From: Spirochaetaceae bacterium
Lineage (GTDB): Bacteria > Spirochaetota > Spirochaetia > Treponematales > Treponemataceae
Assembly: GCA_017382775.1 (NCBI GenBank)
Contig: JAFNZQ010000040.1
Span: forward strand, 1 to 6,837
Length of the DNA: 6,837 nt
Reading direction: 5' to 3'
Shown: piece after piece, positions 1-5,598 of the stretch
Position numbering within the stretch: the stretch's first letter is position 1
Layout: each line of letters starts with the position of its first letter
Translations under genes and position numbers: made by a program
The notes under the pieces: generated by a model
Seen by the model: the letters and a program-made list of their open reading frames with translations, nothing else
Told to the model about the DNA's origin: nothing
Database searches by the model: none

Positions 1-2
1 GC

Positions 3-86
3 AAGGCCATTATTACACGACTTGAAGGTGTCGTGCTTGTTGCTGCATACATTGCATATACAGTATATCTTATAGCAATGGCATAA
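3..86 (+). CDS. C-terminal end of a probable calcium/sodium antiporter (partial, 5' end outside window)
   Basis: The frame is open from the window edge and ends at TAA 84-86, giving 27 residues. It reads KAIITRLEGVVLVAAYIAYT, then VYLIAMA. A basic turn, then 'R-x-EG' and a final hydrophobic helix rich in A, Y and L, is how the last transmembrane segment of YrbG-type Ca2+/Na+ exchangers (CaCA superfamily, inner membrane) usually ends. That is family knowledge; the visible stretch is too short for certainty. The next open frame starts 15 bases later and is only a fragment of an unrelated gene, so this antiporter end may be in disturbed sequence. It could instead be the last helix of another membrane protein. 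Confidence 0.5.
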   Translation, partial: KAIITRLEGVVLVAAYIAYTVYLIAMA

Positions 87-101
87 AAACTGTCTGCCAA
101 A

Positions 102-473
102 ATGGCATGGAAACCACCGGCGCTTATGGCAAAAATGCCTGCGCTCCGCGGCAAAATCTCCGACAGAGCCCTGCTTCGTGCCGTTCACTATTTTGACGAG
201 AACGAGCGTGTTATAGCTATGATCGAGGCACTTAGATCACGCAATGTCGAGGCATATTTTGAGGGTATGATAGCGTCGGGACGCTCGTCATATTGCTATT
301 TGCAGAACGTATATACCACCAAAAACGTAGCGGAGCAGGGACTTTCATTGGCACTTTGCATCACAGAACGCTTTATGAGTGGTAAAAAGGGCGCTTTCCG
401 TGTTCACGGTGGCGGCTTTGCAGGAACTATTCAGGCATATATTGCAAAAGAGGACGTTGAGATTTACCCATGA
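102..473 (+). pseudogene. Galactokinase-family (GHMP kinase) fragment, truncated at both ends
   Basis: The frame encodes 123 residues resembling the C-terminal half of the longer galactokinase-type GHMP kinases of Firmicutes and some spirochaetes, which phosphorylate galactose or a related sugar with ATP. Recognisable parts are ISDRALLRAVHYFDENERV (residues 19-37), SGRSSYCYLQNVYTTKN (59-75), EQGLSLAL (78-85) and the glycine-rich GHMP motif 3, RVHGGGFAGTIQAY (100-113). The N-terminal half, with the galactose-binding and ATP-loop motifs, is absent: an in-frame stop closes the antiporter 15 bases upstream and no ribosome binding site is visible. The usual last 25 or so residues (a 'VFGEG..V..IRP.G' type ending) are also missing, because TGA follows 'KEDVEIYP', and neither other frame restores them. 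This region is richer in G+C than the operon to its right. I read it as a gene remnant or a piece joined by rearrangement or misassembly; an intact small gene is unlikely. Confidence 0.72.
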
Positions 474-565
474 GGATGTTCATTCCCAGCATTGCCGGCG
501 AAGAACGAGAAGGAACCTACGATTCTTCCAAACAGTACGAGCCCTTTGCTCCCGCTGAAAACTAA
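470..565 (+). other. Short unrecognised open frame (31 codons), doubtful gene
   Basis: An ATG at 470-472 overlaps the TGA of the galactokinase fragment (ATGA, 470-473) and opens a frame of 31 residues. It begins MRMFIPSIAGEEREG and ends QYEPFAPAEN. Its TAA (563-565) overlaps the stop codon of the convergent minus-strand gene (562-564). I do not recognise the peptide. The frame is closed by a TGA at 458-460, so it is not an obvious in-frame tail of a longer visible gene. It could be the C-terminal end of a rearranged gene, a small coupled gene or chance. No separate ribosome binding site is visible. Confidence 0.2.
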
Positions 566-2238
566 AAGGATTGATATTCACGTCCGCACACTGCACAGAG
601 ACGAAATGTTTCGTTTTCTGTGCGTGTGCTAACCTTGTCTTTACAAGGGGAAAATGCTTCCGGTCCGCAGTGGGGACAGTAACTGCGGCTTTTCTTTGCT
701 AATTTCACCAGAAATTCAGCGAAGTCTTCTTGAGAAAAATCAGGTAAATTACTTCTTAGTGCGATCTTACCATTCTTGGCTTCCTTCAGCAATTTTCCCA
801 AATCATCGGAAGTCCGCGCTATAACGAAACCGTATTTTATAGCAAGTTTTTCGTGTAAAGGAGTTGTTGCCACCAAAATTACCTTACAACCGGCGGCCAA
901 GGCCTCAAAGGCAGTGAAACCGTAATGGGTAACAACCAAGTCGTATTCCCATAGATGTTCCTTCAAATTTTCCAGCCGCTTAACTGTGGTACAACCGGGA
1001 ACGAAAAAATCTTTCTGTAAAACACCGGTTACATCCGGTATCAGTTCAACCAATTTTTCGCAAAAAGGTTGTGTTAAACCGGCCGGATCTTCACCGCCGA
1101 TACAAACAATTGCCTTTTCCAAAATGTCCGCGGGTGAAATTTTTCGATTTTTAGGTTGGGGAATAAATTCCGGTTTGGTCAAATTTACAACGCGGCAATC
1201 ATCCGCTGACGGTAGAACGTCAATGGCAAAATCGGCAAAATCATTTAAGGTTGTGGCCTCTTCAATGGCTACCAAAGGCGCTGTGGGGGAAATGGCCGCA
1301 AAAAGTTTTTCGTCGGAATGGAGCAAATCCGTTACAATTAGGGAAAATTCTCCCATTTCCGGCAAATCGGAAGTGAGTTGCCATTTTTCCAATTTAGACA
1401 ATATGGGTTGGTAAAGGGGATTTTTACCATCTTCTTCCTTTATAAAAACCATTCCGCCGGTTTTCAGTGCCAAATCAACACAGCGGCAAACATGGCCTGT
1501 TCCCTCCCCCTTGGTGGTGTTGGGGAAAAAAATTATTTGATTATTTACAATTTCTGCAGCCTCAATTATTTTTTCAGAGGGGAAAGGGAATTTTTCTCCC
1601 CGAGAAGACAAAATTTCGAAAATTCGCCTTGCTCGGCGGTAATCTGCCATGGTGTCCACCGTGGTTTTGAGACAACTGCCTTGCAACTCTTTCGGTGCGG
1701 AAATTTTTTGTACTGAAAAATTTTCGGGATGATTGTACAGCGAAGGACAGACATGCTCGCGGTCATATGGAAGTTCCGTCATGGTTTCTGCTTTAAGAAG
1801 CGAGGCGGCCTTAAACACCTCCAAGCCACTTCCCAAAGGCAAGCCCTCCAAAGTGGCATAATCGTAGTGTGCTTCATCGAATTTTTCCAAGAGAAAATTT
1901 GCAGCATCTGTGAAAATAAATGGATTGTCACCTGTGGCACGAATTACGATTGCATTTTCGCAGTGAAAATACCGAATACAACTGCAAAAACGGTCTAAAA
2001 CATCTTCCAAACTCCCAGCGAAGACATTAAAACCACAACGTTCCCCGATTGAGGCAAATTTTCCAACGCTACCTTCATCGCAGGCCAAAACATGAATGTC
2101 AGCCTTTATCGTCTTCAAATTGAGCATGACGCACTCCAAAAGGCTTTTTCCCTGAAAATCGCCTAATCCAAAGGGTAAAAGAGCCTTCCCCGGCAATCGC
2201 GACGATGACAGACGGGCTTGCAAAATCAGAATTTTCAT
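562..2238 (-). CDS. SpsF-type cytidylyltransferase fused to a PseG/SpsG-like domain and a C-terminal zinc knuckle
   Basis: The protein has 558 residues in three parts. Residues 1 to about 232 resemble SpsF/NeuA-type CMP-sugar synthetases, with QARLSSSRLPGK (7-18) as the nucleotide-binding start, SLEDVLDRF (76-84), RATGDNPF (100-107), LPLGSGLEVF (133-142) and YDREHVCP (158-165). Residues about 236-510 resemble the GT-B-like PseG/SpsG group: GEGTGHVCRCVDLA (244-257) matches the 'GxGHxxRC' start of PseG, and THYGFTAFEALAAGCKVILV (437-456) matches its C-terminal sugar-nucleotide loop. Residues 521-551 carry CPHC and CAVC, a likely zinc knuckle. In legionaminate and pseudaminate pathways the corresponding activities activate a nonulosonic acid with CTP and remove UDP; which sugar is handled here is unknown. 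I chose the ATG at 2238 because it overlaps the upstream gene's TGA as ATGA (translational coupling). A start four codons upstream is possible but has less support. It is the last gene of a three-gene operon; no clear terminator follows. Confidence 0.85.
   Translation of the reverse strand: MKILILQARLSSSRLPGKALLPFGLGDFQGKSLLECVMLNLKTIKADIHVLACDEGSVGKFASIGERCGFNVFAGSLEDVLDRFCSCIRYFHCENAIVIRATGDNPFIFTDAANFLLEKFDEAHYDYATLEGLPLGSGLEVFKAASLLKAETMTELPYDREHVCPSLYNHPENFSVQKISAPKELQGSCLKTTVDTMADYRRARRIFEILSSRGEKFPFPSEKIIEAAEIVNNQIIFFPNTTKGEGTGHVCRCVDLALKTGGMVFIKEEDGKNPLYQPILSKLEKWQLTSDLPEMGEFSLIVTDLLHSDEKLFAAISPTAPLVAIEEATTLNDFADFAIDVLPSADDCRVVNLTKPEFIPQPKNRKISPADILEKAIVCIGGEDPAGLTQPFCEKLVELIPDVTGVLQKDFFVPGCTTVKRLENLKEHLWEYDLVVTHYGFTAFEALAAGCKVILVATTPLHEKLAIKYGFVIARTSDDLGKLLKEAKNGKIALRSNLPDFSQEDFAEFLVKLAKKSRSYCPHCGPEAFSPCKDKVSTRTENETFRLCAVCGREYQSF
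586..629 (-). repeat. Long imperfect inverted repeat (hairpin) inside the 3' end of the cytidylyltransferase fusion gene
   Basis: The outer arms are GCACAC (586-591) with GTGTGC (624-629). The middle arms are GCACAGA (593-599) with TCTGTGC (617-623). The inner arms are ACGAAA (601-606) with TTTCGT (609-614) around a TG centre, whose closest bases would have to open as a loop. Only T592, G600 and TT615-616 are unpaired. The structure covers codons of the second zinc-knuckle half and lies 22 bases before the stop codon. On the transcribed strand no T-run follows directly; TTTTAGTTTT comes about 18 bases later, over the stop. It could slow or end transcription of the operon or protect the mRNA 3' end, but it is not a canonical intrinsic terminator. 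Confidence 0.5.
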
Positions 2239-3197
2239 TGGGAATTCCAAGTTTCAATCAACCGCTCAAAGTCCATTCTAAATATTGCATCATTTTTTTC
2301 CACCCAACGACGGGCTTCTTTGAAGTGATTTACCGCATCAAAAAAACCGTAGGTGGATTTTCGCCAGTACCGAAAAAGTTGGGACAGGGGAATTCCAACC
2401 TTTCCGTTTTTAATTTGCGGTGCAATATTTTTTAAGAAGAACCTCATGGAGGAGGCGTTTTGATTTCGTACCTCTCCCATAATTTCGTCGGAATAAACCA
2501 AATGCAGCAAGGTTGTAATTATAACCTTTTCACCGTGCAAATTTGCTCGGAAGAAAAAATCCAAATTTTGCCAAAAGGGTTGAGTGATGGTATAATCGAA
2601 ACCGCCCAGGGTTAAAAACTTGGTGCGATTGTAAATTCCCATGAATTCAAAGGGATAGAGGGTTCTTTCCCCTTCGAGGAATCCCATTTCCGTCCTTATG
2701 GCTAGGTCGTGGCGATTCATTTCCGGAACCATTTTAACGGGAAAGTTTTGCATTCGGGATGTTTTAAGAGAAGGTGCAATACATACAGCATTTTCTCCCA
2801 TCACCAATTCTGCCAGTTTTGAATTGAGGCTTTTTTCGAAAATGGCAACATCGTTCCAAACAACCAAAACAAATTCGTTTTCACATGCCTCAATACCCAC
2901 ATTTATCAGTTCACCGCAAGTTACGTTACCCTTGGGAACAATAAATTTAATTTGGGGCATTTTTTTCGACACTTCCAGCAAATCGTAGTCATCCATGGAT
3001 GTTTCCACAGAAATTATTTCATTAAACCCGTAGGACAACAGGTTTTTCAGCAAATTTTCCCGATAATGACGGGAACCGCGGTTCAGGACCAATACGGAAA
3101 AAATACTTTTTCCTTCGGTGACGGATTTCTTTTCCGTATTCCCCAAAATAACGTATTCGAAACGGTTTTTACTAAAAATTGAAGGTATAGAATTCAT
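2235..3197 (-). CDS. GT2-like (GT-A fold) glycosyltransferase
   Basis: The protein has 320 residues and no signal peptide or membrane segment, so it is probably cytosolic. The GT-A nucleotide-sugar domain starts at SIFSVLVLNRGSR (31-43) with an alternating strand/helix pattern. GELINVGIEACENEFVLVVW (95-114) followed by ND is the usual 'N.g...a.g.yi.f.nDD' position of family 2, with WND (114-116) in place of the metal-binding DxD. LGGFD (197-201) and FWQNLDFFFRANLHGEK (208-224) match the acceptor-side 'GGFDE ... eDvDl..R....G' segment, with N211-L-D213 where an acidic catalytic residue is expected. The C-terminal 80 residues are helical and unassigned. Residue M1 here is at 3197; an upstream ATG at 3251 would cause an 80-base overlap into the radical SAM gene, and its extra residues look like an out-of-frame reading. 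A GAGAG lies a few bases before 3197. The 26-base overlap upstream and the ATGA overlap downstream suggest coupled translation. Donor and acceptor cannot be deduced. Confidence 0.78.
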   Translation of the reverse strand: MNSIPSIFSKNRFEYVILGNTEKKSVTEGKSIFSVLVLNRGSRHYRENLLKNLLSYGFNEIISVETSMDDYDLLEVSKKMPQIKFIVPKGNVTCGELINVGIEACENEFVLVVWNDVAIFEKSLNSKLAELVMGENAVCIAPSLKTSRMQNFPVKMVPEMNRHDLAIRTEMGFLEGERTLYPFEFMGIYNRTKFLTLGGFDYTITQPFWQNLDFFFRANLHGEKVIITTLLHLVYSDEIMGEVRNQNASSMRFFLKNIAPQIKNGKVGIPLSQLFRYWRKSTYGFFDAVNHFKEARRWVEKNDAIFRMDFERLIETWNSQ

Positions 3198-4710
3198 CGC
3201 ATCTCTCACATTTTTTCGAAAATTCACCCTTTCGGTGTTTTTCCAACTCATCGCTCATTTTTTGCCAAATTTGAGCTAAATCATCGATAAAAGCGTTGCC
3301 GCAAATATCATCCAATACCCTTTCACCACAAAGGGGAACGCTCCCGTCGATTAGAACGGGAAAGTCGCGTCGTAAATGCCAACAAGGATGTCTCTCCAAT
3401 GGACGGAGATCAACAACCTTTCTGTCTTCCAAAATACCGCAAAAATCACTGTACTTTTGTATTATAACATTTTTTGTAACCTTTGTCCAGTTTTGATAAA
3501 ATTCTTGCAACTCCCTTTCGTTATCGCCACACCGCAAAAATTGAACATACACCGATTGGGGGAAGGCCTCATCGAGATGGGTAAACAAGGTCTGCATCTT
3601 CCCTACTCCACCGCCACCATGCAATTTTTCATAAGTAGCATCGGTGGTGGCATCCACTGACAAAATGATGTACAATTTATTGTGAAAATTACGGCGTTCG
3701 GGGGCTTTTTCCACAAGGACTTTCAGTTTGGAAATCAATTCCGGTGTAAAATTTTCCCCCACCGTTTCGATGAGCAAGGAAAAATTGGGATTTGCCAACA
3801 CCATTTCCGCAAATTCCGGTAAATCCGGATGATGGGCCGCTTCTCCCCACAAAGAAAATCCGATAACTCCGTGGTGGGAAAAATTTTCGATTTTTTTCAA
3901 CAAATGCTCGAAGTCGTCCTTTTTCATGAATTTTTTTCCCTCGTGGGGAAAAATCCCCTGTTTTTCCTTTAAGACCGCGGGATATGGACAAAAATTGCAT
4001 TTTCCCCCACATTTTTCGGAAATTTGAATATTAAAAAAGGCCGGAAGAGTTTTCAAATATTCCGTTTTTTCAGACTTTAATTCTTCCAAAAGATTATTTT
4101 CATGGGGATACAACCGCGTACAAAGGAGGAAATTGCCCTTTGTGTCACAGGCAAGATTCAGACGCAAATGCCTGTAATCCACAGGAGATACCACAGTTTC
4201 CACATCGAAATTGTTTATGTTGGGCTTTATGGTTTCGAAAATCACATTTCTATGGATTTTCCCCATATTTTCCCTTTCAGTTTTGCACAGAATTTCAATG
4301 GCTTCCCTGCTCAAAAATTCGGGAACCAAGCCTTTGGGAAAACCGTCGGCAAAGGCATATTCTCCACCGTATTTTTCCATATTCCCCACAACTTCATCGC
4401 AAATTTCTTCCAGATAAAAGGGAGAATCGCCGAAACCAAAGGCAATGGCGTCAAAGTCCTTTGATATGGGATTTATGGCTTCGAAAAAACTTCCCATGGT
4501 TAAAGGGGGAAATTCCCGAATTTCCACAGGGATTTTCAGTTGTGGTAAGGGAAATTTTTGCCCTGAATCGGCTATAACCAAAATTTTTTCTGCACCGGGA
4601 ATGCGGGCAAAATTTTTCACCGATTTTTCAAAGGCACACTCACCGGCAAATTCCGGCTCCAATGCAAATTGAGAAATATTTTGGGCAAAAATTACGGCAA
4701 GTATTTTCAT
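3172..4710 (-). CDS. Spiro-SPASM family radical SAM protein with an N-terminal nucleotidyltransferase-like domain
   Basis: The protein has 512 residues. A radical SAM core begins with C234, C238 and C241 in CGGKCNFC, the CxxxCxxC that holds the [4Fe-4S] cluster cleaving S-adenosylmethionine. SLWGEAAHHPD (286-296) occupies the SAM-binding 'GGE' position and continues like SPASM enzymes ('GEP.lhp'). A C-terminal SPASM region has C443, C461, C470-GN, C501 and C504, likely to bind one or more auxiliary clusters. Residues 1-210 lack such motifs but have the order of a GT-A/nucleotidyltransferase fold (MKILAVIFAQN start, then FEKSVKNFARIPGAEKILVI at 27-46), without the RLPGK loop, so this part may be non-catalytic. 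I know this architecture from a spirochaete-restricted family (TIGR04321, from memory) of unknown function. The start at 4710 is chosen because a promoter lies just upstream and a start at 4833 would precede it. No clear Shine-Dalgarno is seen. It heads an operon with two sugar-nucleotide/glycosyl transfer genes, which suggests a role in making or attaching an unusual glycan. Confidence 0.87.
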   Translation of the reverse strand: MKILAVIFAQNISQFALEPEFAGECAFEKSVKNFARIPGAEKILVIADSGQKFPLPQLKIPVEIREFPPLTMGSFFEAINPISKDFDAIAFGFGDSPFYLEEICDEVVGNMEKYGGEYAFADGFPKGLVPEFLSREAIEILCKTERENMGKIHRNVIFETIKPNINNFDVETVVSPVDYRHLRLNLACDTKGNFLLCTRLYPHENNLLEELKSEKTEYLKTLPAFFNIQISEKCGGKCNFCPYPAVLKEKQGIFPHEGKKFMKKDDFEHLLKKIENFSHHGVIGFSLWGEAAHHPDLPEFAEMVLANPNFSLLIETVGENFTPELISKLKVLVEKAPERRNFHNKLYIILSVDATTDATYEKLHGGGGVGKMQTLFTHLDEAFPQSVYVQFLRCGDNERELQEFYQNWTKVTKNVIIQKYSDFCGILEDRKVVDLRPLERHPCWHLRRDFPVLIDGSVPLCGERVLDDICGNAFIDDLAQIWQKMSDELEKHRKGEFSKKCERCDEFYTFNF

Positions 4711-4747
4711 AATAAAATATCGGAATTTCCCGGTAAAAAGTAAAATG

Positions 4748-4776
4748 ATTATGCCATGACTGTATCCCCGGGGCAA
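4748..4776 (-). promoter_or_regulatory. Sigma-70-type promoter of the radical SAM/glycosyltransferase operon
   Basis: On the minus strand, TTGCCC (-35; 4771-4776) and CATAAT (-10; 4748-4753) are separated by exactly 17 bases. TGG directly before the -10 makes it an extended -10 promoter. Transcription would start near 4741, leaving a leader of about 31 bases before the ATG at 4710. The -35 element matches the consensus at four of six positions and overlaps a CCCCGGGG palindrome (4766-4773). The position supports the 4710 start of the first gene. Confidence 0.65.
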
Positions 4777-4805
4777 TTTTAAAATACCTTTTTTGAGAAA
4801 AATAA

Positions 4806-4834
4806 TTGACAAAACCAAAACTATGTGGTACAAT
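4806..4834 (+). promoter_or_regulatory. Near-consensus sigma-70-type promoter of the ferredoxin gene
   Basis: TTGACA (4806-4811) is a perfect -35. TACAAT (4829-4834) is a five-of-six -10 with a 17-base spacer, and TGG (4826-4828) gives an extended -10. Transcription would start near 4841, about 20 bases before the ATG. The divergent operon promoter's -35 lies only 29 bases away, and the stretch between is A/T-rich, including an ATTTTAAAAT palindrome (4776-4785). Confidence 0.85.
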
Positions 4835-4849
4835 ATAGTATATTATTTT

Positions 4850-4855
4850 AGGAGG
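4850..4855 (+). promoter_or_regulatory. Strong ribosome binding site fixing the ferredoxin start
   Basis: AGGAGG lies six bases before the ATG at 4862. It settles the start: an ATG at 4793 in the same frame would lie upstream of the promoter and add 23 unrelated residues. Confidence 0.92.
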
Positions 4856-4861
4856 CTGATT

Positions 4862-5035
4862 ATGGCTTACAAAATTGATCCGGACGCTTGCGTAAATTGC
4901 GGCGTATGCGAAAGCGACTGCCCCAGCGGAGCAATCAGCGAGCAGGATGACAAACGCGTTATTGACGCAAGTGCATGTGTAGATTGCGGAACATGTGAAG
5001 GCTCTTGCCCCGCAGGTGCAATTTCCCAAGCATAA
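4862..5035 (+). CDS. Small 2[4Fe-4S] ferredoxin
   Basis: The protein has 57 residues and is a clostridial-type ferredoxin, a soluble low-potential one-electron carrier. Two CxxCxxCxxxCP motifs hold the two clusters: C10, C13, C16 and C20, then C39, C42, C45 and C49. Each is followed by the usual GAIS turn, and the two halves are clear internal repeats. The length is at the family's typical 55-60 residues. It has its own strong promoter and ribosome binding site and is followed at once by an intrinsic terminator, so it is probably well expressed as a single-gene transcript. Its codons are richer in G+C than those of the adjacent genes, as expected for a highly expressed gene, though transfer cannot be excluded. 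It may serve central fermentation enzymes. Supplying electrons to the divergently encoded radical SAM enzyme is possible but is inference from position only. Confidence 0.96.
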   Translation: MAYKIDPDACVNCGVCESDCPSGAISEQDDKRVIDASACVDCGTCEGSCPAGAISQA

Positions 5036-5038
5036 TTT

Positions 5039-5069
5039 AAATCGGGGATTATTCCCCGATTTTATTTTT
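5039..5069 (+). terminator. Intrinsic terminator after the ferredoxin gene
   Basis: A 10-bp perfect stem pairs 5039-5048 (AAATCGGGGA) with 5053-5062 (TCCCCGATTT) around a TTAT loop. It is followed by TATTTTT. The stem starts four bases after the ferredoxin stop codon. The T-run ends one base before the next gene's ATG at 5071, so the terminator also controls how much transcript reaches that gene. Confidence 0.9.
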
Positions 5070-5070
5070 C

Positions 5071-5598
5071 ATGTCAATAATTTCTTCAAAAAATTCTCTC
5101 CGTAAAACTCTTCGTGCTGTTTTATTATCAGAAGATTCTTCGTTTTTTTTCCGATGTGGATTGAACCTGCTTTCTCTCCTGTCTCGGTGGCAACCCTATT
5201 GTAATTCCCAACGTATTTTGGCCTTTTCCTCATTCAAGGACGAGGTGGATACATCCCCGATTATAGACCACGCCACTGCCTCGGGAAAAGAGGTTTTTCT
5301 GCCAAAAACCAACCCGGATTTTACCATGGACTTTTACTGCAATGAAAAGATTTTTTCCCAACCCTGTGCCACGGATTTGATTCTCGTACCGGGATTGGCC
5401 TTTGACCGTATGGGAAACAGGCTGGGACGAGGTAAAGGTTTCTACGACAGATTTTTGCCCCAATGCAGCGAGGCCACGATTTGCGGAATAAGTTGTGATT
5501 TACAATTAGTGAACCGCGTTCCGGTGGAAATCCATGATGCAACCATGGATTTCATCATCACCGACAAGGAAATTATTCCTTGTTCCAAGTCCCTCTAG
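5071..5598 (+). CDS. 5-formyltetrahydrofolate cyclo-ligase (methenyltetrahydrofolate synthetase)
   Basis: This cytosolic enzyme uses ATP to convert 5-formyltetrahydrofolate to 5,10-methenyltetrahydrofolate, returning folate to the one-carbon pool. The 175 residues carry the family's signatures in order: a basic N-terminal helix (SLRKTLRAVLL, 9-19), ILAFSSFKDEVDT (49-61), KEVFLPKT (73-80), then LVPGLAFDRMGNRLGRGKG (105-123) followed by FYDRFL (the nucleotide/Mg-binding loop), and VPVEIHDATMDFIITDKEI (150-168). Length is at the short end of the usual 180-200. The start is the only reasonable one: the frame is closed by TAA at 5038-5040. There is no Shine-Dalgarno, and the ATG lies directly after the ferredoxin terminator, so expression probably depends on read-through or an unseen promoter. 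I found no convincing promoter. Its last 26 bases overlap the end of the convergent lipoprotein gene. Confidence 0.9.
   Translation: MSIISSKNSLRKTLRAVLLSEDSSFFFRCGLNLLSLLSRWQPYCNSQRILAFSSFKDEVDTSPIIDHATASGKEVFLPKTNPDFTMDFYCNEKIFSQPCATDLILVPGLAFDRMGNRLGRGKGFYDRFLPQCSEATICGISCDLQLVNRVPVEIHDATMDFIITDKEIIPCSKSL
5564..5583. terminator. Perfect hairpin in the tail-to-tail overlap, possible bidirectional terminator
   Basis: ACAAGGAA (5564-5571) and TTCCTTGT (5576-5583) form an 8-bp perfect stem around the loop ATTA (5572-5575). The TTA inside the loop is the stop codon of the minus-strand lipoprotein gene, and the plus-strand cyclo-ligase stop is 13 bases further on. No T-run follows on either strand, so termination would be weak or factor-assisted. 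It is the only hairpin I see at this convergent end. Confidence 0.4.

Noticed and set aside
3945..3965. Terminator-like GGGGA-AAAA-TCCCC followed by TG and five Ts on the plus strand
   Set aside because: The stem has only five pairs, it lies antisense inside the radical SAM gene, and no plus-strand gene or promoter precedes it.
4102..4577. Plus-strand open frames opposite the radical SAM gene
   Set aside because: They have low-complexity, shadow-like translations with no ribosome binding site or recognisable motif, and the minus strand holds a clear protein family.
562..4710. Very frequent AAATTTTTCC / GGAAAAATTT-like words across the operon as a possible repeat or uptake signal
   Set aside because: The copies vary in length and fall in all phases of Lys/Phe/Glu-rich coding sequence; they look like codon and composition bias.
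4711..4833. N-terminal extension of the radical SAM protein from an ATG at 4833
   Set aside because: It lies upstream of and across the predicted promoter, has no ribosome binding site, and the family-like start MKILAVIF is at 4710.
4793..4861. Ferredoxin start at the ATG at 4793
   Set aside because: It precedes the -35/-10 boxes and adds residues unlike any ferredoxin; AGGAGG fixes the start at 4862.
5005..5036. TTGCCC...CATAAT as a promoter for the cyclo-ligase gene
   Set aside because: The spacer is 20 bases, the -35 is weak and it lies in the ferredoxin gene and its terminator; not strong enough to annotate.
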